Assembly (NCBI GenBank): GCA_030446945.1
Contig: JAUJMI010000172.1
Location: 1-7,407 of the forward strand
Origin: Longimicrobium sp.
GTDB lineage: Bacteria; Gemmatimonadota; Gemmatimonadetes; Longimicrobiales; Longimicrobiaceae
Direction of reading: 5' to 3'
Length of the DNA: 7,407 nt
The notes under the pieces: model-generated
What the model saw: the letters and a program-made list of their open reading frames with translations, nothing else
Database searches by the model: none
What the model was told of the DNA's origin: nothing
Program-made: the position numbers and the translations under genes
Part shown: positions 1 through 5,807 of the stretch, one piece after another
Layout: each line of letters begins with the position of its first letter
Position numbering within the stretch: the stretch's first letter is position 1

Positions 1-639
1 GCGCTCTCCGGGGGGACGACGCCGCGCGCGGCGTACGCCATGCTCGCGGAGGAGCCGCTGCGGTCCAGCATCCCGTGGGAGCAGGTGCACCTGTTCTGGG
101 GGGACGAGCGGTGCGTGCCGCCGGGGCACGTGCGCAGCAACTTCCGGATGGCGAACGAGGCGTTCGTGTCGCGCGTCCCCATCCCGCCCGTCAACGTGCA
201 CCGCATGCGCGGCGAGATTCCGCCCGAGCGCGCGGCGGAGGAGTACGCGCTGGAGCTGGCGGCGGACTTCGGCGAGGGGATTCCACGCTTCGACCTGGTG
301 CACCTCGGGCTCGGCAGCGACGGGCACACCTGCTCCCTCTTTCCCTTCGATCCGCTGCTGCTGGAGCGCGGGCGCACCGTCGCGGCGGCGCTGTACAGGC
401 CGCTGGGCGAACCGCGAATCACCCTGACCTTCCCCGTGGTCAACGCGGCGGCGCACCTGGAGATGCTGGTGCCGGGCGGGGACAAGGCGGAGGTGGTGAA
501 AAAGGTGCTGGAGGGGCCGCGCGACCCCGTCCGCATCCCGGCGCAGGGGGTGAGGCCGGCGAGCGGCGACATGGTGTGGCTGCTGGACAGGGCCGCGGCG
601 GCGCGCCTTTCGTCACACGGTGAGGACGCAGGGGAATAG
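1..639 (+). CDS. pgl: 6-phosphogluconolactonase (Pgl/DevB family), 5'-truncated by the window edge
   Basis: This enzyme hydrolyses 6-phosphoglucono-1,5-lactone to 6-phosphogluconate, the second step of the cytoplasmic oxidative pentose phosphate pathway. The frame is open from base 1, and the first codons read ALSGGTTPRAAYAML. That matches the family's N-terminal phosphate-binding LSGGxTPR segment, so the Met at 40 is internal and the true start lies before the window. Counting that Met as 1, WGDERCVPP (20-28) and the SN pair (33-34) match the family's DER-VP and SN signatures. GLGSDGHTCSLFP (90-102) is the active-site motif, with His96 as the expected catalytic residue; Cys stands where Ala is usual. 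The C-terminus has the usual PA-G-RPASGDMVWLLD-AAA pattern. About 212 residues are visible, so only a few tens are probably missing. glgB follows after 104 nt on the same strand, a sensible glucose-6-phosphate neighbourhood. Identity is secure; operon membership is inferred. Confidence 0.95.
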   Translation, partial: ALSGGTTPRAAYAMLAEEPLRSSIPWEQVHLFWGDERCVPPGHVRSNFRMANEAFVSRVPIPPVNVHRMRGEIPPERAAEEYALELAADFGEGIPRFDLVHLGLGSDGHTCSLFPFDPLLLERGRTVAAALYRPLGEPRITLTFPVVNAAAHLEMLVPGGDKAEVVKKVLEGPRDPVRIPAQGVRPASGDMVWLLDRAAAARLSSHGEDAGE

Positions 640-743
640 AAGGGCGCGCGGCGGCACGGGCTTCGCAGCACGGAACGGACTTCGAGCCACAAGGCGGGCA
701 CGCTTTTCACCCCGCGCCCGCGCACGCCAGAGACCGGAGCACG

Positions 744-2957
744 ATGGCCCAGGCAACACTCCAGCACGACGTACGACTGATCGTCCAGGGCGAGCACGCC
801 GACCCGTTTCGCGTGCTCGGCATGCACAGGGTTTCCGTGGGGCGGGAGATCCGCCTCGCGGTGCGCGCCTTCATCCCCGGCGCGCGCGAGGTGGCGCTCC
901 TCGGCACCGGGATCGTTTCGCCGCGCACGCTGGACCGCGTGAACGAGGCAGGGTTCTTCGAGGCGGTCCTCCCGCGCGGCACCGAGCCCTTCACCTACCA
1001 GCTGCGCGTGACGTGGGAAGACGGGTCGGTGGGCGAGTTCGCGGACGCGTACTCCTTCAAGTCCACCGTGGCCGAGTTCGACCTGTACCTGATCGGCGAG
1101 GGGACGCACCTGCGCCTGTACGACGTGCTCGGCGCGCACCCGGACGAGATCGACGGCGTCCAGGGCGCGCGCTTCGCCGTATGGGCGCCCGCCGCGCAGC
1201 GCGTGAGCGTGGTGGGCGACTTCAACCTGTGGGACGGCCGGCGCCACACCATGCGCCGCCACCCCGGCGTGGGCGTCTGGGAGATGTTCATCCCCGGCGT
1301 ACCCACCGGCACCGCGTACAAGTACGAGATCCGCGGGCCGAACGGCGAGATCTTCCTCAAGGCCGATCCCGTGGCCTTCGCGGCCGAGCACAACCCGGAC
1401 ACCGCGTCCGTGGTAGCCGACCTGCGCGGCTACGCGTGGACGGACGCGGAGTGGATGGAGAAGCGGCGCGACGACCCGGGCAAGGACCGCCCCATGGCCG
1501 TCTACGAGGTGCACCTGGGGAGCTGGAAGCGCGTCCCCGGGGAGGAGAACCGCCCGCTCACCTACCGCGAGCTGGCCCAGCAGCTGGCGGACTACGTGTG
1601 CGACATGGGCTTCACGCACGTGGAGCTCCTTCCCGTGATGGAGCACCCGTACGACCCGTCCTGGGGGTACCAGGTGACGGGGTACTTCGCGCCCACGTCG
1701 CGCTTCGGGCCGCCCGAGGACTTCAAGCACCTGGTGGACCACCTGCACAGCCGCGGGATCGGGGTGATCCTGGACTGGGTGCCCGCGCACTTCCCCAAGG
1801 ACGCCTTCGCGCTGCGCCGCTTCGACGGCACGGCGCTGTACGAGCACGAAGACCCGCGCCAGGGCGAGCACCCGGACTGGGGGACGATGGTCTTCAACTT
1901 CGGGCGCAACGAGGTCCGCAACTTCCTCCTTTCCAACGCGCTCTTCTGGATGGAGGAGTACCACGCGGACGGGCTACGGGTGGACGCGGTCGCCTCCATG
2001 CTCTACCTGGACTACAGCCGCGAGCCGGGGCAGTGGGTCCCTAACCGCTACGGCGGGCGCGAGAACCTGGAGGCGATCGACTTCCTGCAGCAGCTCAACG
2101 CCACGGTGCGCGACCGCTTCCCCGGCGTGCTCATGATCGCCGAGGAGTCGACGGCGTGGCCGGGGGTCACGCAGGCGCCGCACCTGGGCGGGCTGGGCTT
2201 CCACATGAAGTGGAACATGGGGTGGATGAACGACTTCCTCCGCTTCGTGGAGGAGGACCCCGTCTACCGGAAGTACCACTTCAACCTGATCACCTTCTCG
2301 CTGATGTACGCCTTCAGCGAGCGCTTCGTGCTCCCCTTCTCGCACGACGAGGTGGTGCACCTCAAGGGCTCGTTGATCGGCAAGATGCCGGGCGACCCCT
2401 GGCAGAAGGCGGCCAACCTGCGCATGGCGCTCGGCGTCATGTGGGCGCACCCGGGGAAGAAGCTCCTCTTCATGGGGGGCGAGTTCGGGCAGTGGAGCGA
2501 GTGGAGCGAGGGGCGGTCGCTGGACTGGCACCTCCTGGACAACCCGCTGAACGGGGGCGTCCACCGCTTCATGCGCGACCTGAACGCGCTCTATGCACGC
2601 GAGAGCGCGTTCTGGGACTCGGACTGCACGCACGAGGGCTTCCAGTGGATCGACTTCCACGACGTGGAGCAGACGGTGCTCTCCTTCATGCGGCGCAGCA
2701 CGGCCACTGGCGAAGAGCTCGTCTTCACGTGCAACTTCACCCCCATCCCGCGGCCGGACTACCGGATCGGCGTACCGCGCCCGGGGCTGTACCGCGAGCT
2801 GCTGAACAGCGACGCGGTCGCGTACGGCGGAAGCAACCTGGGGAACGCCGGGGCCGTGTACACCGAGCCGGTGCCCGAGCACGGGCGGCCGGACTCGCTG
2901 CGGCTGATGCTTCCGCCGCTTTCCATCCTGGTCCTCAAGAGGGACGAGGAGCAGTAG
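744..2957 (+). CDS. glgB: 1,4-alpha-glucan branching enzyme GlgB (GH13), complete
   Basis: GlgB cuts alpha-1,4 glucan chains and re-attaches the piece through an alpha-1,6 bond, making the branches of glycogen in the cytoplasm. At 737 aa it has the long, E. coli-like layout: an N1 beta-sandwich (about 12-105), a CBM48/N2 domain (about 140-215, with GARFAVWAPAAQRVSVVGDFN), a GH13 (beta/alpha)8 barrel (about 250-620) and a C-terminal all-beta domain. GH13 motifs are intact: DWVPAHF (344-350), DGLRVDAVASMLY with nucleophile Asp414, AEEST with acid/base Glu467, and FSHDEVVH with Asp535. These three correspond to E. coli Asp405, Glu458 and Asp526 at a constant offset of nine. The ATG at 744 is preceded by GGAG at 736-739, only 4 nt away, and the N-terminus begins just before the N1 domain, which supports this start. 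No other glycogen gene is visible nearby. No truncation or frameshift is seen. Confidence 0.98.
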   Translation: MAQATLQHDVRLIVQGEHADPFRVLGMHRVSVGREIRLAVRAFIPGAREVALLGTGIVSPRTLDRVNEAGFFEAVLPRGTEPFTYQLRVTWEDGSVGEFADAYSFKSTVAEFDLYLIGEGTHLRLYDVLGAHPDEIDGVQGARFAVWAPAAQRVSVVGDFNLWDGRRHTMRRHPGVGVWEMFIPGVPTGTAYKYEIRGPNGEIFLKADPVAFAAEHNPDTASVVADLRGYAWTDAEWMEKRRDDPGKDRPMAVYEVHLGSWKRVPGEENRPLTYRELAQQLADYVCDMGFTHVELLPVMEHPYDPSWGYQVTGYFAPTSRFGPPEDFKHLVDHLHSRGIGVILDWVPAHFPKDAFALRRFDGTALYEHEDPRQGEHPDWGTMVFNFGRNEVRNFLLSNALFWMEEYHADGLRVDAVASMLYLDYSREPGQWVPNRYGGRENLEAIDFLQQLNATVRDRFPGVLMIAEESTAWPGVTQAPHLGGLGFHMKWNMGWMNDFLRFVEEDPVYRKYHFNLITFSLMYAFSERFVLPFSHDEVVHLKGSLIGKMPGDPWQKAANLRMALGVMWAHPGKKLLFMGGEFGQWSEWSEGRSLDWHLLDNPLNGGVHRFMRDLNALYARESAFWDSDCTHEGFQWIDFHDVEQTVLSFMRRSTATGEELVFTCNFTPIPRPDYRIGVPRPGLYRELLNSDAVAYGGSNLGNAGAVYTEPVPEHGRPDSLRLMLPPLSILVLKRDEEQ

Positions 2958-2962
2958 CCCAC

Positions 2963-2978
2963 GGCCGGCGCGCCGGCC
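2963..2978. repeat. Perfect 16-nt palindrome between glgB and the HhH gene
   Basis: GGCCGGCGCGCCGGCC reads the same on both strands and begins 5 nt after the glgB stop codon, inside a 48-nt spacer. It has no loop, so as RNA it would form only a short, strained hairpin, and no T-tract follows. It could be a dimeric protein-binding site, or it could be chance in GC-rich DNA. Confidence 0.5.
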
Positions 2979-3005
2979 ACCACCGAGAACCACGAGCCAA
3001 CGTCC

Positions 3006-3674
3006 ATGGCGAAGACCGACAAGACCCGGGCGAAGGGCGCCAAAGCCGACCCCGGCACCGGCCCGGCCGGGGATGCGAAGACCCCGGCCAAGCGCACCGG
3101 CCGCTCCACCACCACCGCCAGGGGCGAGACGAGCACCGCGGCGCGCAAGGGCGCCACCCGCACCACGCGCACGGCCAAGGAAGAGGGCGGCGCCGTCCCC
3201 GGCGGCACCGAGGGGGGGACCACCTCCACCCGCACCGTGCGCGCATCCGGCCCGCGCGCCGGCGTCAGCGCGGCGCAGGCGGCGGGGAACGCCCCGCGCT
3301 CCGACACGAGCCCGCGCGGCGGCAACCGCCAGGACGCGGTGCGCCGCCAGGCCAACCTGCGCGCCGACCTGCGCGAGTTCGCCAGCGCGCGCCCCAGGGG
3401 GTGGAACCACCACGAGTGGCTCGGTCTGCTGGACGAGCTGCGCGGCCGCGGCCACGACGTCTCCGACGCCTCCGCCGTCGGGCTGTCGCTGGAGCGTGAG
3501 CGCCTGGCCGTGCACCTGGAGCAGATCCCGGGGATGGGTCCGCGCCGCGTGGAGTCGCTGGTCGGCCGCTACCACACCCTCTACTCCTTGCGCCAGGCCG
3601 ACGCCGCCGAACTGGCCGAGCTGCCGGGGATGAACCGGGCCCTCGCCGAGCGGGTGCATCAGCAGTTCGCCTGA
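3006..3674 (+). CDS. Unrecognised protein: basic H1-like disordered N-terminus plus tandem helix-hairpin-helix domain
   Basis: I do not recognise a named family for the whole 222-aa protein. Residues 1 to about 106 are low complexity, dominated by Ala, Lys, Arg, Thr, Gly and Pro with no hydrophobic core (for example MAKTDKTRAKGAKAD at the start). This resembles eukaryotic histone H1 or bacterial H1-like tails and should be disordered and positively charged. Residues 107-222 look folded. An amphipathic stretch contains RPRGWNHHEWLGLL (129-142). It is followed by a clear helix-hairpin-helix, IPGMGPRRVESLV (174-186), and a weaker second one, LPGMNRALAERV (206-217), about 30 residues later, as in the HhH2 pairs of UvrC or RuvA. 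HhH modules bind the DNA backbone without sequence specificity, so a DNA-binding or nucleoid-associated role is likely, but no catalytic domain is present. There is no strong Shine-Dalgarno sequence before the ATG at 3006. It lies 48 nt after glgB on the same strand and is followed by a terminator-like hairpin. Confidence 0.85.
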   Translation: MAKTDKTRAKGAKADPGTGPAGDAKTPAKRTGRSTTTARGETSTAARKGATRTTRTAKEEGGAVPGGTEGGTTSTRTVRASGPRAGVSAAQAAGNAPRSDTSPRGGNRQDAVRRQANLRADLREFASARPRGWNHHEWLGLLDELRGRGHDVSDASAVGLSLERERLAVHLEQIPGMGPRRVESLVGRYHTLYSLRQADAAELAELPGMNRALAERVHQQFA

Positions 3675-3698
3675 GACTTCTCCGCTCGTCCACGTTGC

Positions 3699-3731
3699 CG
3701 CCCCCTTCCCGCTCCGCCGGGGAGGGGGGCG
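3699..3731 (+). terminator. Terminator-like hairpin after the HhH gene
   Basis: The arm CGCCCCCTTCCC (3699-3710) pairs with GGGAGGGGGGCG (3720-3731) over 12 positions with one G-U pair, leaving a 9-nt loop. It lies 24 nt after the stop codon at 3674. Only a weak T-rich tail (GTCTTC region) follows, so intrinsic termination is plausible but not certain. Its left arm resembles the hairpins at 5503-5557 and 5746-5775. Confidence 0.6.
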
Positions 3732-3748
3732 TCTTCATGCATCTACAG

Positions 3749-3846
3749 CGTCTCACACAGAGAACCGCGGGGGGGAACAACGAGGCCCAGAGAGAACCGC
3801 TTTCCGTTGTTCTTGCCGTCCTCCTCCTGCGACTCTGCGTGAGGCG
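3749..3846. repeat. Long imperfect inverted repeat (about 98 bp) upstream of the sigma gene
   Basis: The outer arms CGTCTCACACAGAG (3749-3762) and CTCTGCGTGAGGCG (3833-3846) pair at 13 of 14 positions, counting one G-T wobble. A perfect inner pair, GAACAACG (3775-3782) with CGTTGTTC (3805-3812), lies inside. The 10-mer AGAGAACCGC also occurs twice in direct orientation (3759-3768 and 3791-3800). Base composition here is lower in GC than in the neighbouring genes. No open reading frame of substance lies inside, so it looks like a non-autonomous intergenic repeat or a structured RNA rather than a gene. A T-rich run (TTTTTCC, from 3847) directly follows the right arm. Confidence 0.6.
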
Positions 3847-3979
3847 TTTTTCCTTTGGCGCACAAGCTTTGCACCAGGACGGCTCGCATTATGCGTTGGC
3901 GGGTCTGGCGCGCTGCGCCCGGCGCGCGGCGGAGGCCGTTCCCGGCTCCGCCCTGTACCCGCTCCATCCCTTACCTTGC

Positions 3980-3983
3980 GAGG
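3980..3983 (+). promoter_or_regulatory. Possible Shine-Dalgarno (GAGG) for an alternative GTG start of the sigma gene
   Basis: GAGG lies 6 nt before an in-frame GTG at 3990, which would add seven residues (VSQQLLS) to the sigma factor. The ATG at 4011 has no recognisable Shine-Dalgarno sequence in the preceding 20 nt. The GTG start is therefore a real alternative. The choice does not affect any conserved domain. Confidence 0.4.
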
Positions 3984-4010
3984 CCGCCCGTGTCGCAGCA
4001 ACTTCTCTCC

Positions 4011-4625
4011 ATGCATCCGACACAGCGCTCGGCTTCGTACCTCCCTGCAGACGACTCCGGTCCCGACGACGGCGCGCTGGTCCGGCGCATGGCCGCCGGC
4101 GACGAGAGCGCCCTCGGTCTCCTCTACGACCGCTGGTCTCCCCTGCTGCACTCGGTGGCGCGCCGCATCGTGGCCGATCCCGACGACGCCGAAGAGGTGC
4201 TGGAGGAGGCGTTCTGGCAGGCGTGGCGTCAGGCGGGCCGCTACGAAGAAGGGCGCGGCGGCGTCTCCACCTGGCTCACCAGGATCGTGCGCAGCCGCGC
4301 GCTGGACCGGGTGCGGGCGCGCGGCCGGCTTCGCGAGGAGCGGTGGGAGAACGTCCCCGAGCCGATCGCGGGCGATGCGGACGGGGCCGTCGCGCCGGAC
4401 GCCGCGGCGGAGCAGGACGAGCAGCGGCGGATGATCGCCGCGGCGGTGGCGCAGCTGCCGCCCGAGCAGCGTGAGACGGTGGAGCTGGCCTACTTTCGCG
4501 GGCTGAGCCAGTCGGAGATCGCGGAGAAGCTGGGCCAGCCGCTGGGGACGGTGAAGACGCGCGCGCGCCTGGCGCTGCAGAAGCTGAGGGAATCGCTGGC
4601 GGTTTTCCGGGAGGAGGGTGGATGA
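4011..4625 (+). CDS. ECF-type RNA polymerase sigma factor (sigma-70 family, SigK/RskA-partnered type)
   Basis: This protein directs RNA polymerase to a set of promoters and is held inactive by the anti-sigma factor encoded next to it. From the ATG at 4011 it has 204 residues. Sigma region 2 spans about 34-104, with LYDRW near its start, the DPDDAEEVLEEAFWQAW core (56-72) and the STWLTRIVRSRALDRVR stretch (86-102) expected for promoter -10 contact. A variable acidic linker follows (about 110-137). Region 4 (138-196) contains LPPEQRETVELAYFRGLS and the helix-turn-helix SQSEIAEKLGQPLGTVKTR (166-184) for -35 recognition. There is no extra C-terminal domain, so it is a minimal ECF sigma factor. 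The start is uncertain: a GTG at 3990 with a better ribosome-binding site would give 211 residues. Its stop codon overlaps the next start (ATGA), implying translational coupling. Many ECF operons are autoregulated, but no matching promoter motif could be identified here. Confidence 0.93.
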   Translation: MHPTQRSASYLPADDSGPDDGALVRRMAAGDESALGLLYDRWSPLLHSVARRIVADPDDAEEVLEEAFWQAWRQAGRYEEGRGGVSTWLTRIVRSRALDRVRARGRLREERWENVPEPIAGDADGAVAPDAAAEQDEQRRMIAAAVAQLPPEQRETVELAYFRGLSQSEIAEKLGQPLGTVKTRARLALQKLRESLAVFREEGG

Positions 4626-5467
4626 GTCTCTACACAGAGCACGAAAACGTGCAGGCGGCGCTCGCCGTGGAGGCTCTCGACGCCCTCGACGGTGAGGAGC
4701 GGGACGCCCTCCAGGCGCACCTTGCCGGCTGCGCCGAGTGCCGGGCCGAACTGGAGTCGCTGCGAGAGGCCGCGTCGATGCTGGCGCACACCGCCCCGCA
4801 TATCCGGCTGGAGCCCGCCCGCTCGGCCCGCCTCCGCGCCCGCCTCCTCGCCCGCGCCGCCGCCGACGTGCGGGGCGGGGTAGCCGCCGCGCCCGTGACC
4901 GCCGCGCCGGAGACGCGCGTGATTCCGATCGCCTCGCGACGGCGCTCGGCCCTGCCGGCGTGGCTCGCGGCGGCGGCCTCGGTGCTGATCGCCATCGGGC
5001 TGGGCGCGTACGCCCTCTCGCTGCGCGGGCGGGTCAGTTCGCTGGAGCAGCAGACCGCCGCCCTCGCCCGCGACCGCGGCCGGCTGGAGTCCACGCTGGC
5101 CGAGCGCGAGGCGACGCTGGCCGCGCTGGCCGGGCCGGAGGTGCGGGTGATCAGCCTGGCGTCCACGCAGCAGCGGGCGCCCTCGGGCCGCATGTTCTGG
5201 AACCCGGCACGGCGGCGCTACACCTTTTTCGCGTACAACCTTCCGCAGGTGAATCCGGGCCGCGAGTATCAACTCTGGCTGATCACCCCCGGCGGCCCCG
5301 TTGCCGCCCCCACCTTCCGTCCCGGCCGCGACGGCGTGGCCAGTGTGGAGGGCGCCTACGACCTCCCGAACGAACAGATCCGCGCCATTGCCGTCACGGA
5401 GGAGCCCGCCGGCGGCGTGCCCCAGCCGACCGGCGAGGTGCTGATCGTGGGGAACGCTGCGGAGTAG
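4622..5467 (+). CDS. Membrane anti-sigma factor, zinc-finger type with RskA-like C-terminal domain
   Basis: This 281-aa protein should hold the adjacent ECF sigma factor at the membrane and release it on a signal, probably through regulated proteolysis as known for RskA-type factors. The N-terminal cytoplasmic anti-sigma domain (about 1-60) has the HLAGCAEC motif: His33, Cys37 and Cys40 in the H-x3-C-x2-C spacing of zinc-containing anti-sigma factors, with His7 as a candidate fourth ligand. An Arg/Ala-rich linker leads to one transmembrane helix (about 112-134, LPAWLAAAASVLIAIGLGAY). A charged segment with coiled-coil character follows (about 136-170, SSLEQQTAALARDRGRLEST). The extracytoplasmic RskA-like domain (about 172-278) includes MFWNP, YTFFAYNLP, YQLWLITPGGPV and a C-terminal PTGEVLIVG. 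GGAGG (4613-4617) lies 4 nt before the ATG, which itself overlaps the sigma stop codon. This is strong evidence for one operon and a cognate pair. The triggering signal cannot be deduced. Confidence 0.92.
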   Translation: MSLYTEHENVQAALAVEALDALDGEERDALQAHLAGCAECRAELESLREAASMLAHTAPHIRLEPARSARLRARLLARAAADVRGGVAAAPVTAAPETRVIPIASRRRSALPAWLAAAASVLIAIGLGAYALSLRGRVSSLEQQTAALARDRGRLESTLAEREATLAALAGPEVRVISLASTQQRAPSGRMFWNPARRRYTFFAYNLPQVNPGREYQLWLITPGGPVAAPTFRPGRDGVASVEGAYDLPNEQIRAIAVTEEPAGGVPQPTGEVLIVGNAAE

Positions 5468-5471
5468 GGGC
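5464..5471 (+). repeat. GTAGGGGC motif, copy 1 of 3, overlapping the anti-sigma stop codon
   Basis: The octamer GTAGGGGC occurs here (5464-5471), at 5591-5598 and at 5656-5663, always on the + strand within about 200 nt. In this copy its TAG is the stop codon of the anti-sigma gene. The downstream context differs (GGCCC, GCGAT and CGCTC), so only the core is shared. Confidence 0.45.
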
Positions 5472-5502
5472 GGCCCTCACCCCCGTCTCGTTACACTCGA
5501 CT

Positions 5503-5557
5503 GCCCCCTCTCCCGATAACAGGAGAGGGCTGCGCCCTCGCCGGTATCGAGAGGGGG
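5503..5557. terminator. Nested palindrome after the anti-sigma gene, terminator candidate
   Basis: Two alternative folds are visible. In one, CCCTCTCC (5506-5513) pairs with GGAGAGGG (5522-5529) across an 8-nt loop. In the other, CCCCCTCTC (5504-5512) pairs with GAGAGGGGG (5549-5557), is continued by GATA/TATC past a small bulge, and encloses a hairpin GAGGGC-TGC-GCCCTC (5525-5539). It begins 36 nt after the anti-sigma stop codon. A short A-rich run (CGAAAATG) follows instead of a T-tract, so it is not a classic intrinsic terminator for the + strand. Confidence 0.5.
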
Positions 5558-5567
5558 GCTCGAAAAT

Positions 5568-5600
5568 GCGCCCCTGTCACGGCATCCGTGGTAGGGGCGC
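5568..5600. repeat. Two-tier hairpin in the convergent spacer
   Basis: GCGCCCCT (5568-5575) pairs perfectly with AGGGGCGC (5593-5600). Inside, CACGG (5578-5582) pairs with CCGTG (5586-5590) around a CAT loop. The tiers are separated by a symmetric GT/GT internal loop. The outer right arm contains the core of the second GTAGGGGC motif. Such an ordered 33-nt fold suggests a repeat-family unit (REP-like) or an RNA 3' end structure. Confidence 0.55.
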
Positions 5601-5745
5601 GATTCATCGCGGCCGCCCTTCCCCCCATCCACCCCGCCCCTCCGCACCCAAACTCGTAGGGGCCGCTCGACGCAGACTCCACGTCGCTGCCGTGCCCTCC
5701 CCCGCTCCGACTCGTGCAACAGCACGGCAATACATGCCGAACGCG

Positions 5746-5772
5746 CCTCCCCCGGGTAGTTATCGGGGGAGG
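5746..5772 (-). terminator. Hairpin downstream of the ETF-QO gene, terminator candidate
   Basis: CCTCCCCCG (5746-5754) pairs perfectly with CGGGGGAGG (5764-5772) across a 9-nt loop. Read on the minus strand it lies 33 nt after the ETF-QO stop codon. No T-tract follows on that strand, so termination is only plausible. The stretch 5759-5775 is a near-exact reverse complement of 5503-5520 (GTTATCGGG-AGGGGC type), making the two spacer ends inverted copies of one element. Confidence 0.5.
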
Positions 5773-5786
5773 GGCAGCGAGGCGAC

Positions 5787-5807
5787 GAGCGGGGAGGGGG
5801 CCCGCTC
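5787..5807. repeat. Short hairpin overlapping the ETF-QO stop codon
   Basis: GAGCGGG (5787-5793) pairs with CCCGCTC (5801-5807) across a 7-nt G-rich loop. The right arm includes two bases of the ETF-QO stop codon (5806-5808, minus strand). It may be part of that gene's 3' end structure. Confidence 0.4.

Larger units (their letters stand above)
3675..4010. other. Spacer between the HhH gene and the sigma factor gene
   Basis: This 336-nt stretch holds a terminator-like GC hairpin (3699-3731), a long imperfect inverted repeat (3749-3846) and then about 160 nt leading into the sigma gene. The frame of the sigma gene stays open back to an ATG at 3855. The extra N-terminal residues from there (rich in Arg, Pro and Trp) do not look like sigma factor sequence, so I treat them as non-coding. 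I see no convincing consensus promoter; the sigma-operon promoter should lie between about 3850 and 3990. Confidence 0.6.
5468..5805. other. Convergent spacer packed with palindromic elements
   Basis: This 338-nt spacer separates the sigma/anti-sigma operon (+) from the ETF-QO gene (-), so both transcripts end here. It contains a nested palindrome (5503-5557), a two-part hairpin (5568-5600), a small hairpin CGCGA-TTCA-TCGCG (5598-5611), three GTAGGGGC motifs counting the one over the stop codon, a hairpin at 5746-5772 and a final hairpin at 5787-5807. The segment 5612-5745 holds a C-rich stretch and no clear structure beyond one motif copy. I see no protein-coding gene; short frames through it lack family features and ribosome-binding sites. 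Confidence 0.7.

Noticed and set aside
620..2044. A 474-codon + strand frame overlapping glgB
   Set aside because: It is an off-frame reading of glgB made of Arg/Gly/Ala/Pro repeats; the 744-2957 frame carries all GH13 motifs.
3006..3340. The Lys/Ala/Thr-rich N-terminus as a frameshift artefact
   Set aside because: The frame is continuous from the ATG into the HhH domain. The Lys and Thr content is typical of H1-like tails, and the alternative frames here are poorer (long Arg/Pro/Ala runs).
2156..3499. A 447-codon + strand frame across the end of glgB and the HhH gene
   Set aside because: It runs through two genes in a wrong frame and has no family features.
1974..3659. A 561-codon open frame on the minus strand across glgB and the HhH gene
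   Set aside because: It is the antisense shadow of codon-biased GC-rich genes. Its translation is repetitive Ala/Gly/Arg/Val sequence with no recognisable domain, while the + strand frames match real families.
3869..3892. TTGCAC and CATTAT as a sigma-70 promoter for the sigma operon
   Set aside because: The spacing between the two hexamers is only 12 nt, too short for a normal promoter, and no better-spaced partner is visible.
3855..4010. N-terminal extension of the sigma factor to the ATG at 3855
   Set aside because: The added residues are Arg/Pro/Trp-rich and unlike sigma factors. The sigma fold begins well after 4011, so the extension is probably the untranslated leader.
3675..5805. CRISPR array, tRNA or rRNA in the long spacers
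   Set aside because: No regularly spaced direct repeats, no cloverleaf with a T-loop consensus and no rRNA-like sequence could be seen; the repeats present are inverted and irregular.
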